48,494 nt of DNA from an uncultured Muribaculaceae bacterium (GTDB taxonomy: Bacteria > Bacteroidota > Bacteroidia > Bacteroidales > Muribaculaceae). Both the position numbers and the translations under genes were made by a program. Of the stretch, positions 7,937-17,870 are shown one piece after another. Every line of letters starts with the position of its first letter. Within the stretch, counting starts at the first letter, position 1. Location: NCBI GenBank assembly GCA_910586475.1, contig CAJUHM010000013.1:1-48494 (forward strand). Reading direction: 5' to 3'. The notes beneath the pieces are model-generated. The model had not been told where the DNA came from. It saw nothing but the letters and a program-made list of their open reading frames with translations, and did not search any database.

Positions 7937-8353
7937 CCGGGCACACCTTATTTATATAGCGACATGAGCAGGAGGAGCAGATCGACAATTTGTTCCTCTG
8001 TTCTACTGTGTGCTGTTGTGGCCTGATTCTAACCGATTTTTTGGACATCACGCCGAAGCCACGGGGAATAACTCACGATGAAACTCTGCCTTTTGAGCTA
8101 TTTGACAGTCAAAAAAATATTTCCTTCGGAATGTTATGTTAAAATCTGTATTTTTGGCGTTTTTTTTCGTGTTTTTCACATCTGTTTTATATCTTTGTAG
8201 AAATTTTGGCAATCTACCTGTTTCCGTCAACGCCCTTTAGGACAGTTTTCGGTCGCAGATGTAGAAATTATTGGGAAAGGTAATTGACCGATAAAGCCAA
8301 TAATTTTGCTTTCCTGAGAAAAAACAGAGACAATCATAGTAATTACTTACCTT
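7937..8353. other. AT-rich intergenic region upstream of susC
   Basis: No gene is supported. It carries two candidate -7 boxes (8190-8197 and 8301-8308). The 60-codon minus-strand frame (8048-8230) has no protein character. Confidence 0.5.
8190..8197 (+). promoter_or_regulatory. Candidate -7 box for the susCD operon
   Basis: TATCTTTG matches TAnnTTTG. A T-rich block lies upstream, but no exact TTTG sits at the expected spacing. A second box, TAATTTTG, lies at 8301-8308, 46 bases from the start codon; either could be used. Confidence 0.4.
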
Positions 8354-11300
8354 ATGCTAAAACCAATCAAATCAGTAAGCAAACTTCTTTTGCTCGCCGC
8401 TTTTGCTGGGTCATTGGCAGTGACTGAAACCGCCCAGGCGGCCCCCGTTGCCCAGTCGCAGTCAAGCAATACAGCAACCGGCGTCATTAAAGATGAGTTG
8501 GATGACCCCATGATTGGGGCCACTGTCCAAGTTGCCAACAATCCGTCGCAAGGTGGAGCCACCAATCTTGACGGAGAGTTCAGCATTGCGAATGTTAAAT
8601 TAGGTACAAAACTGAAAGTTATCGCCGTCGGTTACAAACCGGTCGAGGTCGTGTGGAACGGTCAGCCTCTGACAATTTCCATGCAGCCCGATTCTCAGAT
8701 TCTTGATGAGGTGGTCGTAACAGCGATGGGTATTCAGCGAGAAGAAAAAACGCTGACCTATGCTGTGCAGACAGTCAAAAACGAAGAGGTGACCCGTATC
8801 AAGGAAACCAACTTTGTCAACGCTCTTCAGGGTAAGAGCGCCGGTCTGACCATTACGCCCAATAACTCCGGTGCCGGTGGTGGTGCTTCGCGTATTGTGC
8901 TCCGTGGTTCGACATCGATTCTCGGTACCAACCAGCCGCTCATCGTTCTCGACGGTGTGCCGATGCAGAACGGTATGGGCTCGCAGGTGACCGACGGTAT
9001 CTCGATGGGTGGTGGAAAGAGCGGCGATGACCTTCTTTCGACTATCAACCCCGAGGATATCGAGAACATGACGATCCTCAAGGGCCCGAATGCTGCCGCT
9101 CTCTACGGTTCGGCCGCCAACAACGGTGTGATCATCATCACAACCAAATCGGGTGCACAGGGAACTGTCAAGGTCGACATCTCAAGCTCGACTTCGATCG
9201 ACCGCATTGCCATGTATCCCAAAACGCAGACTGCGTTCGGTATCTCCAACACAAGTACATACGGACACTCCGCTTATGACGGCTGGGGTCCTCGCATCGG
9301 TACTCGCAACCCCGACGACATTGCTGCCAACCCTTGGCTGGCCAACGAAGCCCGCAACAACATTCAGCAGTTCTTCCAGACTGGCGTGACCCTTAACAAC
9401 GGTATCACGCTCTCAGGCGGTACTGAAAACTCTAAGACTTACTTCTCTTACAACAACACTTATCAGACAGGTGTTGTTCCCAACAACAAGTTCACTCGTA
9501 ACAATGTGATGTTGAAGGAGTCTTTCTCGCTCTTCGACAAACGTGTCAACGTCTCGACATCTTTGAACTGGATCCACCAGCGCACTGACAATGCCCCCGT
9601 TGTCGGTAAGGCCCTTTCAAGCGTCTTCGCTCTCTATCGTGCTCCGGCCGATGTCGACATGCGCTACTACAAGAATCATTACCAGCACGCAGGTACGGCT
9701 TCAGACATCTTTGTTTCTGACCCCGTTATCGGTAACCCTAAACTGCTCGGACAGCCGATTCAGACATGGAACTGGTTTGTCGAATACCTCAACAACCCCT
9801 TCTGGGTTGCAAACATGGTAAACGATCAGGCCAAGCGTGACCGTATCCTCGGAAACATTACTCTCGACTGGACAATCTGGAAAAACCTCAAATACCAGAC
9901 ACGTTTCTCCGTCGACATGGTGTTCGATAATTCGCTCAATGAAGAGTATGCGACTATGTATCGTGCCGCATTTGACTATAAAGGCGGTAAATACTACTCC
10001 TCGAACTCTCGTTCAAGCGATGTCTACAACGACCACATGATCACCTGGAACGACCGTTTCAAAGACATGATCGATGTGAGCGCTGCTGTCGGTGGTAGCT
10101 TCACCCGTCATTATTCACGTAATTCGAACATTACGACTGCGATAGATACATCCGGTGTGCCTAACGCGTTCGTTCCTCAGAACAACAAGCACTCACGTCC
10201 CGGCAACCCCAATGGTAGTGCCACAAGCGCTTCTGACTCATGGGATTATTCAGACTGGAGTGCCGCTATGTTCGGAACTGTTTCGGTCGGCCTTTGGGAT
10301 AAGATCTACATTGACGGTAGCTACCGTCGTGACTGGTGTCAGTCATTCCAGCAGTTCACCAAAAACGGTGACTACAAGTCGTTTGGCTACTATTCTGCCG
10401 GTGTCAACGTGCTTCTTGACAAGTACATCCCCAAGACTGACTGGCTCAACCAGCTGAAATGGCGTGGTAGCTACTCAGTTGTAGGTAACGCCGTCCCCAA
10501 CACCCTCTTCGGCCGTCAGACTCTCAACTTCTCGACCGGCGCCGTTTCTTCACGTCCGCCGACATTCGACGATCCTAAGCCTGAAACAACTTCGGCTTTT
10601 GAAACGGGTCTTGACATGTGGCTCTTCAACAACAACTTCAACATTGACATTACTTATTACAACACAACTCTCCGCAACCAGTTCCTTTATGTTTCGACAG
10701 CAAGCGGCGAAAGCAAGCCCGTCAACACCGGTAAGATCCGCAACCAGGGTCTCGAAGTTTCTGCAGGCTATCGCTGGCTGATCAATAAAGACTGGTCATG
10801 GCAGTCAAATGTCAACTTCGCTTGGAACACCAACAAGATCCTTGAAACATATGTGCAGGAAGATGGAACTCCCTACGTCTACCAGACCGGTGTGAATGCG
10901 TTCCAGATCAAATATATTGAAGGTGGAAAGTATGGTGACATCTACATCAACTCGTTCAAGCGTGACGAGCAGGGCCACATTAAGGTTTCCGGCGAAGGTG
11001 ACCTTGAAAATGCTGTGCCTGTGATGGCTTCCGGAACATACGACACTTATATCGGCAATACTGCATCGCCTGTAACTCTCGGATGGAACAACACCATCAG
11101 CTGGAAGAACCTCACGCTCTACTTCCTCATTGACGGACGTATCGGCGGTAAGGTAATGTCGCTCACCGAGCCCGACCTTGATCGTTTCGGTATGTCGCAG
11201 AATTCTGCAAATGCCCGTCTGGCTGCTTATGCGGATCCCGACAATCTAATCTACTACAATGCAGCCGGTGAAGCAATTCCCTTGATGTATCTCCCTGATG

Positions 11301-11611
11301 GATCAGGTCGCAAGATCTCTGTTCGACGCTACTACGAGACTATCGGTCAGAATCCTATGGATGAGCATGTCTACGATGCGACCAGCTTCCGCATGCGCGA
11401 CATCTCGCTCTCTTATTCAATGCCGAATCTGTTCGGCCGTTCGAAAGGCATGACCGCACAGTTCTCTGTCAAGAATGCATTCTTCATCTATAAGGATTCC
11501 CCCGTAGATCCCGACATCTCTGTATCGGCGGCTAACGGTTTCTCCGGAATTGACTCGTATGCTCTTCCGACGCTGCGTTCTTATTGCTTCACATTCAAAT
11601 TCAATTTCTAA
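8354..11611 (+). CDS. SusC/RagA-type TonB-dependent outer-membrane receptor
   Basis: A 1085-residue protein with a signal peptide (about 1-29, TAQAA). A carboxypeptidase-regulatory-like beta domain follows (about 40-110, GVIKDELDDPMIGATV). The SusC signature LDEVVVTAMGIQREEKTL (about 117-134) leads into a plug domain with VLRGSTSILGTNQPLIVLDG and GPNAAALYGS. The rest is a large aromatic-rich beta barrel ending in an aromatic residue (TFKFNF). With SusD it imports a large substrate, a glycan or peptide, across the outer membrane using TonB energy. The substrate cannot be read. No glycoside hydrolase lies beside it. The strong use of T- and C-ending codons fits high expression. Confidence 0.95.
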   Translation: MLKPIKSVSKLLLLAAFAGSLAVTETAQAAPVAQSQSSNTATGVIKDELDDPMIGATVQVANNPSQGGATNLDGEFSIANVKLGTKLKVIAVGYKPVEVVWNGQPLTISMQPDSQILDEVVVTAMGIQREEKTLTYAVQTVKNEEVTRIKETNFVNALQGKSAGLTITPNNSGAGGGASRIVLRGSTSILGTNQPLIVLDGVPMQNGMGSQVTDGISMGGGKSGDDLLSTINPEDIENMTILKGPNAAALYGSAANNGVIIITTKSGAQGTVKVDISSSTSIDRIAMYPKTQTAFGISNTSTYGHSAYDGWGPRIGTRNPDDIAANPWLANEARNNIQQFFQTGVTLNNGITLSGGTENSKTYFSYNNTYQTGVVPNNKFTRNNVMLKESFSLFDKRVNVSTSLNWIHQRTDNAPVVGKALSSVFALYRAPADVDMRYYKNHYQHAGTASDIFVSDPVIGNPKLLGQPIQTWNWFVEYLNNPFWVANMVNDQAKRDRILGNITLDWTIWKNLKYQTRFSVDMVFDNSLNEEYATMYRAAFDYKGGKYYSSNSRSSDVYNDHMITWNDRFKDMIDVSAAVGGSFTRHYSRNSNITTAIDTSGVPNAFVPQNNKHSRPGNPNGSATSASDSWDYSDWSAAMFGTVSVGLWDKIYIDGSYRRDWCQSFQQFTKNGDYKSFGYYSAGVNVLLDKYIPKTDWLNQLKWRGSYSVVGNAVPNTLFGRQTLNFSTGAVSSRPPTFDDPKPETTSAFETGLDMWLFNNNFNIDITYYNTTLRNQFLYVSTASGESKPVNTGKIRNQGLEVSAGYRWLINKDWSWQSNVNFAWNTNKILETYVQEDGTPYVYQTGVNAFQIKYIEGGKYGDIYINSFKRDEQGHIKVSGEGDLENAVPVMASGTYDTYIGNTASPVTLGWNNTISWKNLTLYFLIDGRIGGKVMSLTEPDLDRFGMSQNSANARLAAYADPDNLIYYNAAGEAIPLMYLPDGSGRKISVRRYYETIGQNPMDEHVYDATSFRMRDISLSYSMPNLFGRSKGMTAQFSVKNAFFIYKDSPVDPDISVSAANGFSGIDSYALPTLRSYCFTFKFNF

Positions 11612-11629
11612 ATCCTTAGAATTCATACA

Positions 11630-13432
11630 ATGAAAAAATCTATTATATTTGCAGCTCTTTCGCTGTTGGCTGCCGCTCCTGTTTTCCAGTCGTGTGGCGA
11701 TGAGCTGAAGCCATATCCCTGGATCGTCCCTGATAATGAAGATGATACAGATGTCGTATTGACTATGGATCTCATCGAGCGAGAACTTCGCGGAGCCATT
11801 CCCTTCATGCTGAACTATTCGCATGAACCGAACGGATCATGGGCTCCTCACAAATATCAGTACTATCGTGCGAACTCGATCGACAACTATGCCGGCTATT
11901 GGACTACATCGAAGGCTAACTTTGCTTTCGGTCCCGCGCTCCCGACGCTCTACACCGACAATAACGGTTACCTTGGCGGTCCGAAAGACAATCAGATCTA
12001 TCAGCAGGCGTTCAATGCATTGACTTATGCCGCAAAATTCGTGGATGAAAACGGCACACCCGATCCTCGTCCTGAATGGAGGGCTATTGCTCTTATCGTT
12101 GAAGCCTATCAGACACATGAGATCGTAGACTTCTATGGCGTCTGTCCTTTCAATGACTGGAAAACTGTGAAACGTACAATTCCGTTGAACTATGAGTCGG
12201 GTCCCGAGGTCTACAAACAGCTTTTTGCTGACCTTGATGAAGCTGTGCGTATCCTTAAAGAGCGCAAGCCAAGTCCTGAGGACCTGCGTCGTGTCGAGGG
12301 TACGGACCAGAACAAGACCTGTACCAACTGGGATTGGACCTATTGGGTTAAGTTCGCCAACTCTATTAAGTTGCGAATGGCAATGAACATGGTGGATTAT
12401 AAGGAAGGCGGAACATATGGTTCTGGTGATTATGAAAAGCCGTTCATATCGCAAAAAATTGCTGAGGAGGCTGTTGCTGATGGAGTCCTGACAGACAATG
12501 ATCAGCGCGACATAGCATACCATAGCAATCAGACTTGGGTGTCTTGTCTCTATTTTATGACCAACACCTGGAACGACCTTCGTCTTTGCGCTTCTCTTGA
12601 GAACATCCTCAAGCACTTCAACTGCCCGCTGATGAATGTATGGTTTGATGAAAACTCCTATCCCATTAAGAATAGTTCTGGTGTGACTGCTCCTAACGGT
12701 GTCTATGGTGTTCGTATCGGTCTTATGATGGAAGATACCGGTAACGCTGACACAGGAGGCTACGGTCCGTTTGCAACTCTCTCTGCAAGATGCCAGTACA
12801 TGAAACAGACCTTCTTCAAGCGCACAGAAGCCCTCATGCTCATGGCTGAAGGTGCTCTTCGCGGATGGGATATGGGTGGTGCTACTGCACAGGAGCTCTA
12901 TGAGCGTGCTATCCGTCTTTCATTCCGTGAATGGTCTGAAGATATTCCCAACCCGCTCTATTCGCCTGCTGAGGCTGAAGCCCTCGCCGATGAATATCTT
13001 GCGCAGGATGACCTCCCCGTTGTTGATTATCGTGACTATTATAAGCGTGATAATGACATTGCCGGTCGTGTGTCTATCGGTGTGAAGTGGAACGAAAACG
13101 ATTCTAAAGAGCTGAAGCTCGAAAAGATCATCACTCAGAAGTATATCGTTAACTTCCCGATGTCGGCTGAAGCCTGGACTACATATCGCCGTACCGGTTA
13201 TCCCCGTCTTTTCCCGCCGCGCTATAACAACATGGCTGATGTCGATACCGAACTTGGTATCCGCCGTATGACATTTGAGCGTACCTCAAACAACGGCGCC
13301 GAAATCGACCAGATCACCGAGCTTCTCGGTGGCTCGCAGACTGCCGGAGTTCGTGTCTTCTGGGACATCAACTCTCTCTCATGGGGTAAGGACGAGAATG
13401 GTCAGGTAATTCCTAACAATAACCTTAATTGA
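11630..13432 (+). CDS. SusD/RagB-type surface nutrient-binding lipoprotein
   Basis: A 600-residue protein starting 18 bases after susC. The lipoprotein signal ends in VFQSC (Cys at about 21). The body is the helical SusD fold: RANSIDNYAGYW near the N terminus, IALIVEAYQTHEIVDFYG in the TPR-like part, and TEALMLMAEGALRGWD followed by YERAIRLSFREW. The usual SusD ending, with a short region about EKIITQKYIVNF and RRTGYPRLFPP, is present. It is the lid and binding partner of the SusC receptor on the cell surface. The substrate is unknown. Confidence 0.93.
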   Translation: MKKSIIFAALSLLAAAPVFQSCGDELKPYPWIVPDNEDDTDVVLTMDLIERELRGAIPFMLNYSHEPNGSWAPHKYQYYRANSIDNYAGYWTTSKANFAFGPALPTLYTDNNGYLGGPKDNQIYQQAFNALTYAAKFVDENGTPDPRPEWRAIALIVEAYQTHEIVDFYGVCPFNDWKTVKRTIPLNYESGPEVYKQLFADLDEAVRILKERKPSPEDLRRVEGTDQNKTCTNWDWTYWVKFANSIKLRMAMNMVDYKEGGTYGSGDYEKPFISQKIAEEAVADGVLTDNDQRDIAYHSNQTWVSCLYFMTNTWNDLRLCASLENILKHFNCPLMNVWFDENSYPIKNSSGVTAPNGVYGVRIGLMMEDTGNADTGGYGPFATLSARCQYMKQTFFKRTEALMLMAEGALRGWDMGGATAQELYERAIRLSFREWSEDIPNPLYSPAEAEALADEYLAQDDLPVVDYRDYYKRDNDIAGRVSIGVKWNENDSKELKLEKIITQKYIVNFPMSAEAWTTYRRTGYPRLFPPRYNNMADVDTELGIRRMTFERTSNNGAEIDQITELLGGSQTAGVRVFWDINSLSWGKDENGQVIPNNNLN

Positions 13433-13442
13433 TTGCCCGTTT

Positions 13443-15617
13443 ATGAAATCGATAAATAAATTTATTTTTGGATCGGCCATTTTTGCTTCGTTAGGCGTCT
13501 TCCAGGCGTGTAGCGACGAAGACAACACTCTTGCCGGATCTGATGACATCTATATTGAGTTGGCCAACTCCGATATTGAATTGGCCTATGGTGACACTCT
13601 TGAGCTCTCGGCTCGTGTCAGCAATGTTTCCGGAAGCACCATCGAAACGCCGATCACATGGAGCGTTGATGATGAGTCAGTCGCAAAGATTGTTGATATT
13701 GTAAAATACGAACGAGTTCCCTCCAAATCCCGTGCTGAAGGAGAAGACTCCGGTGAAGGGGATTCCTCTGAAACTCCCGAGACCCCGGAAAACCCTGAAA
13801 ACCCCGAAAATCCCGGCGATAACGATGAAGCCCAGAAGCCGCAGTATCGCGAAGTGATCACCAAGGGTATAACATGTGTCCAAGATGCGCAGGGTAAATC
13901 GACCGTTGTCCGCGCAACTCTCGAAAACGGACGTTTTGCAGTCGCTCCTGTGTCGGTTGTGAGCCGTAGACTTCGTGATGCTCTTTCTGTAGCTCTTTCT
14001 TATAAGCGTTCTTACCAGCGTCAGCCTAATGATACTGTATGGTTCAACTTAAGCAGTATCGGTCTTGTCGACGAGTGTAAATTCGATTATGAGATAACTC
14101 TTAACGACTACTATCCCGGCGTTAACTCTCTTGGTGAGCTTAAAGAAGTTTCAGATGCGGAAAAGGTCTTCACATACCCCAATGAAGAAAAAGAGGATAA
14201 CATCGTTATTGATCGCAAGTACTCTCGCATAGGTGTTGTCTATACAGCTCCCCGTGTGTGCGGTAAAGCATCCTGCGTGTTTACGATGACAAACAATGAA
14301 GGAGAGTCTGTTTCGGCTACCGCTCCTATTCTTATCTATCCGAAAGTTTCTCCTGGATTTGAGTATCTGGGTGTCCGTCCCCTTGCACAGGAACCTAATC
14401 CTTCAAACCCCAAGTACACTTTGATCGCTGTTGACATGGACATCAACTCAACCTATGAGCAGGGTGTTTGTCTCGGTGTCGAAGGTGGTTGGGACCAGGA
14501 TATTTTCAATGCGTATGCTGCTGAAGTGAATGGCCTCTTCTATTGGGATGTCAGTGGTAGCTCGGTGATCGTTGATAAAGTTTTCACTGATTTCGACTAT
14601 GAGAGCGGCTATGTCAGCTATATCAAAGTCCGTTCCGGAATTCAGGAGGGGCTGACGGTTCTTACATTCTACATGCCTGACACTACTCTTGTCTGCAACC
14701 TTTCGGTTGTTAACTATAACCTCCGTTTCCCGGTTGACCGCATCGTTACGTCAATTAATGGCGAGGAGGTTGACGAAGTGACATTTACATTCGGACAGCC
14801 TGCAACAATGCAGATAGGTTTGGAACCCGATGCTTCGTTCTCATATCATATTCCTGAGGTCGTTTCGCTTGACCCTTCGATCATTACTGTGAACGAACGT
14901 GGGACAGAAGATGGTTTGGACCGTACGTTTACGCTCCACAAACCCGGCACGACTTATCTCGATATCAAGGCACTCGACAAGACTAAGCGTGTTAAAGTGA
15001 CCGTTAACGATGCTGTTTCCCGTGTGGCTCTTACTCCGACAGCGCCTCAGGATCTCCTCATCGGTGAGTCTTGTTCATTGCAGGCATCCGTTTATATGGC
15101 AGCCACTCCTAACGTACCGGTTGCAACTCTCCCCGCTCCCATCGAATGGCATGTATCGCAGCCCGGTATCATTGAACTCGTGCAGACAGGCGCACAGGGC
15201 ACCGGAGCAAACATCAAGGCTCTTGCTGCAGGATCAGTAGAGGTTTATGCTACTTGCGACGGCCGTCAGAGCGCTCCTGTAACCATCACTGTATCGGAAA
15301 TCTCCGACGTGGTTTACGAGGGCAATGTCGAAGCCTACATCAATGTCGGTGAAACTGAAAGTCTGATCGGACTCCTCGTAGGTGATGTCTACACTGAGTT
15401 CCCTGCTACATACAACGCAGATGCTCTTGACTTCGCTTGCACAGCTTCCGGCGTGACCTCTTCATTCTCTTACAACGGAACAGACTATGATAATTGCCAG
15501 TTCGACGTTGTCATCACCAAGGGCAGCGATGCTAACCATTTCGTAATCAACGGTACGTTCACATTGCCTAATGGCATGAAGGTTATCGTCAAGAACGTTG
15601 TTGCCGAAATCGGATAA
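13443..15617 (+). CDS. Surface lipoprotein with Ig-like (Big_2-type) domains
   Basis: A 724-residue protein 10 bases after susD. The lipoprotein signal ends in VFQACSDED (Cys at about 23). A first Ig-like repeat (about 35-80, DIELAYGDTLELSARVSN...ITWSVDDESVAKI) resembles bacterial Ig group 2. Next comes a Pro-Glu-Asn-rich spacer (about 108-125, repeated PENPEN). Further beta-rich domains follow, with a second clear Ig-like repeat about 525-615 (VALTPTAPQDLLIGESCSLQ...IEWHVSQPGIIEL). It is probably the extra surface binding protein (SusE/F-like position) of this transport system. No catalytic motif is seen. Confidence 0.8.
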   Translation: MKSINKFIFGSAIFASLGVFQACSDEDNTLAGSDDIYIELANSDIELAYGDTLELSARVSNVSGSTIETPITWSVDDESVAKIVDIVKYERVPSKSRAEGEDSGEGDSSETPETPENPENPENPGDNDEAQKPQYREVITKGITCVQDAQGKSTVVRATLENGRFAVAPVSVVSRRLRDALSVALSYKRSYQRQPNDTVWFNLSSIGLVDECKFDYEITLNDYYPGVNSLGELKEVSDAEKVFTYPNEEKEDNIVIDRKYSRIGVVYTAPRVCGKASCVFTMTNNEGESVSATAPILIYPKVSPGFEYLGVRPLAQEPNPSNPKYTLIAVDMDINSTYEQGVCLGVEGGWDQDIFNAYAAEVNGLFYWDVSGSSVIVDKVFTDFDYESGYVSYIKVRSGIQEGLTVLTFYMPDTTLVCNLSVVNYNLRFPVDRIVTSINGEEVDEVTFTFGQPATMQIGLEPDASFSYHIPEVVSLDPSIITVNERGTEDGLDRTFTLHKPGTTYLDIKALDKTKRVKVTVNDAVSRVALTPTAPQDLLIGESCSLQASVYMAATPNVPVATLPAPIEWHVSQPGIIELVQTGAQGTGANIKALAAGSVEVYATCDGRQSAPVTITVSEISDVVYEGNVEAYINVGETESLIGLLVGDVYTEFPATYNADALDFACTASGVTSSFSYNGTDYDNCQFDVVITKGSDANHFVINGTFTLPNGMKVIVKNVVAEIG

Positions 15618-15659
15618 TCAGAAACTAATGAGACCCTGAGGGATTTCAGACTCGGATAG

Positions 15660-15694
15660 AGAGCCGCAGGCCGGATATAACGGTCTGCGGCTCT
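15660..15694 (+). terminator. Rho-independent terminator of the susCD operon
   Basis: A 10-bp inverted repeat, AGAGCCGCAG (15660-15669) with CTGCGGCTCT (15685-15694), followed by a T-rich stretch. It lies 43 bases after the Ig-like lipoprotein gene. Confidence 0.8.
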
Positions 15695-15798
15695 TTCTGT
15701 TTCCGGATAGTGCAAGCTGAACAAATCAGAATGATTCCGGGTTTATAATTGAGACATTCTCCAGTATGATAATAACGGAATCTAAAAGAACAACATCT

Positions 15799-16815
15799 AT
15801 GCGTTTAAAAAGCCTTCTTACTCTATCCTCTGTGGCCATATCTGCCTTTATGCTGTCGTCATGCGCCGAAAACACAAATACTCAGTCTGTAGCCTCGGTC
15901 AGTCCATCCCGTTCGGATGGCTCAAAGGGAGGCCCGCAGCTTGGAACTCCCGGCAGAGGACCAATCATTGACAAGTCTGCCGACAGCTATCTGCGGACAA
16001 TGATACGGGATCTTGTGCCGAAGTTCCAGCAGATCGACTATCAGGATGAACAGACAGGAAAGTCGATGAAGTTCAATCTATTTGTTCGTGAAAAGCTTGA
16101 TCAGACCCGAAAATATCCGCTTGTCATGTTCATGGCCGATGCGAGCACCCCTGGTCCGCACTTCACGACACCTCTGACACAGGGCTACGGAGGCCTCGTC
16201 TAGGCAACGGAAGAGTGGCAGAAGCAGCATCCATGCTATGCGCTGGTTCCCCAATTCTCCGGTGTGGCTGTTGATGACAGTTATGACCACACGGTCGAAG
16301 TGGACATCGCAATGCGTATGCTTGACTATGTGATGAGGCGAAATAATGTCGAAAAAGATCGCGTCTATGTGACCGGTCAGTCAATGGGCGGGATGATTGC
16401 GATGTATTACAACGTTACTTATCCTACGGTTTTTGCGGCTTCGATTTTTGTTGACAGCCATTGGAACACTGACGACTTCCAGCAATTGGCTGAGCATAAG
16501 TTTGTCTATTTCATTGCCGGTGACAGTGGCAAGGCCTTCCCGGAGATTAAACCTCTTGAAGAGGCTGCGGCAGTCGACGGAGTGGGCTTCTCGTTCGGAG
16601 AATGGAGCGCGAAGCTGCCTGAATCCCGGCAGAGCGAGCTTGCTGCGGCCATGCTTGATAAGGGAAATCCGGTCAACATCATAATGTTCGAGCCGGGAAG
16701 CGTTCTTTCCGCAGACGGCAAGGGCAGTGAGCATATGTATTCCTTTGATTACGCATATAAGATTCCCGCGGTCCGTGAGTGGCTTTTCCGTCAGCGGCGC
16801 TCCGAGAGATACTGA
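15799..16815 (+). pseudogene. Alpha/beta-hydrolase (esterase-like) lipoprotein gene with one in-frame amber codon
   Basis: The reading frame starts at 15799 with a lipoprotein signal (AFMLSSC). It continues to GYGGLV, meets TAG at 16201-16203, and stays open in the same frame (ATEEWQKQHPCYALVPQF) to 16815. The second part holds the nucleophile elbow TGQSMGGM and the late SEHMYSFDYAY histidine of a PHB-depolymerase/feruloyl-esterase-like fold. Related proteins usually read WATEE at this point, so TGG to TAG is the likely change. No frameshift or deletion is seen, so the damage is recent, a sequencing error, or suppressed. If functional, it would hydrolyse esters outside the inner membrane, perhaps on substrates of the neighbouring SusCD system. 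Confidence 0.8.
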
Positions 16816-16833
16816 AGTGCCGGCAACAATAAA

Positions 16834-16866
16834 AACGAGGTGTCAGAATTATTCTGACACCTCGTT
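16834..16866. terminator. Bidirectional terminator between the esterase gene and folD
   Basis: A perfect 14-bp inverted repeat, AACGAGGTGTCAGA (16834-16847) with TCTGACACCTCGTT (16853-16866). A-rich sequence before it and T-rich sequence after it allow it to work for both convergent genes. Confidence 0.85.
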
Positions 16867-16895
16867 TAATATGATTCCTAAAACCGACGCCCCTC

Positions 16896-17783
16896 TCAAT
16901 CGTTCTTGGGATAGATCTCGCCCGATGCGGCCAGAAGCGTGTTATGCATCAGCGAAGCGATTGTCATCGGTCCCACGCCGCCGGGTACGGGGGTGATGAA
17001 AGAGCACAACGGTTCGACGTTTTCAAAATCGACGTCGCCGCAAAGACGGAAGCCGCTCTTTCGGCTTGCGTCGGGAACACGCGTTGTGCCGACGTCGATG
17101 ATCGCTGCTCCTGGTTTGACCATGTCGGCGGTGACGAATCCCGGCTGGCCGAGGGCGGCAATTATGATGTCGGCCTCGCGGCAGATTTCCTTGATGTCGG
17201 GAGTGGCACTGTGGCAGACAGTCACCGTAGCATTGCCCGGAGCCGCCTTCTGCATCATGAGGGTTGCGACAGGTTTGCCGACGATATTGCTGCGGCCAAG
17301 CACCACACATCGTTTGCCCTTGGTGTCAATATTGTAGCGGCGAAGAAGCTCCATGATTCCGAAAGGCGTCGCCGAGACGTAGCAGGGGAGACCGATTGAC
17401 ATTCTGCCGACGTTGATCGGGTGGAAACCGTCGACATCCTTGCGGTAGTCGATAGCTTCGATGACGCGCTGCTCTGAGATGTGGCGCGGAAGCGGAAGCT
17501 GCACGATAAATCCGTCGACATCCTTGTCGTTGTTGAGTTTGTCAATGGTTGCGAGCAGCTCCTCTTCGGTCACATTGTCTTCGAAGCGGATAAGTGTTGA
17601 TTCGAAACCACACGCTTCGCATGCCTTGACTTTGTTTGCGACATAGGTTTCGCTGCCGCCGTCGTGGCCGACAAGGATAGCCGCCAGATGGGGACGTTTC
17701 TTGCCCAGAGCGGTCATCTCTTTGACGGTTTCGGCGATTTCAGCCTTGAGATCTGCGGAAATTTTTTTGCCATCAATCAGCAT
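16896..17783 (-). CDS. folD: Bifunctional methylenetetrahydrofolate dehydrogenase/methenyltetrahydrofolate cyclohydrolase FolD
   Basis: A 295-residue protein of normal family length. It interconverts 5,10-methylene-, methenyl- and 10-formyl-tetrahydrofolate with NADP in the cytoplasm, feeding purine and formyl-Met synthesis. Family motifs are all present: Tyr47 and Lys51 in ETYVANKVKACEACG, IVQLPLPRH (about 93-101), KDVDGFHPIN, ATPFGIMELL, GRSNIVGKPVA (nucleotide-binding loop) and TPVPGGVGPMT near the C terminus. It lies 87 bases after ffh on the same strand and may be co-transcribed with it. Confidence 0.96.
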   Translation of the reverse strand: MLIDGKKISADLKAEIAETVKEMTALGKKRPHLAAILVGHDGGSETYVANKVKACEACGFESTLIRFEDNVTEEELLATIDKLNNDKDVDGFIVQLPLPRHISEQRVIEAIDYRKDVDGFHPINVGRMSIGLPCYVSATPFGIMELLRRYNIDTKGKRCVVLGRSNIVGKPVATLMMQKAAPGNATVTVCHSATPDIKEICREADIIIAALGQPGFVTADMVKPGAAIIDVGTTRVPDASRKSGFRLCGDVDFENVEPLCSFITPVPGGVGPMTIASLMHNTLLAASGEIYPKND

Positions 17784-17870
17784 AATCAGTTCTTTTGTTA
17801 TCAGGTTGGTTAATGGTGGGGCGGATACGGATAAAATGGGAAGAGGATCGGTTGTCCTGCCAGTGGTCGC

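Noticed and set aside
11837..12616. 259-codon minus-strand frame inside susD
   Set aside because: Antisense shadow of susD; no recognisable domain.
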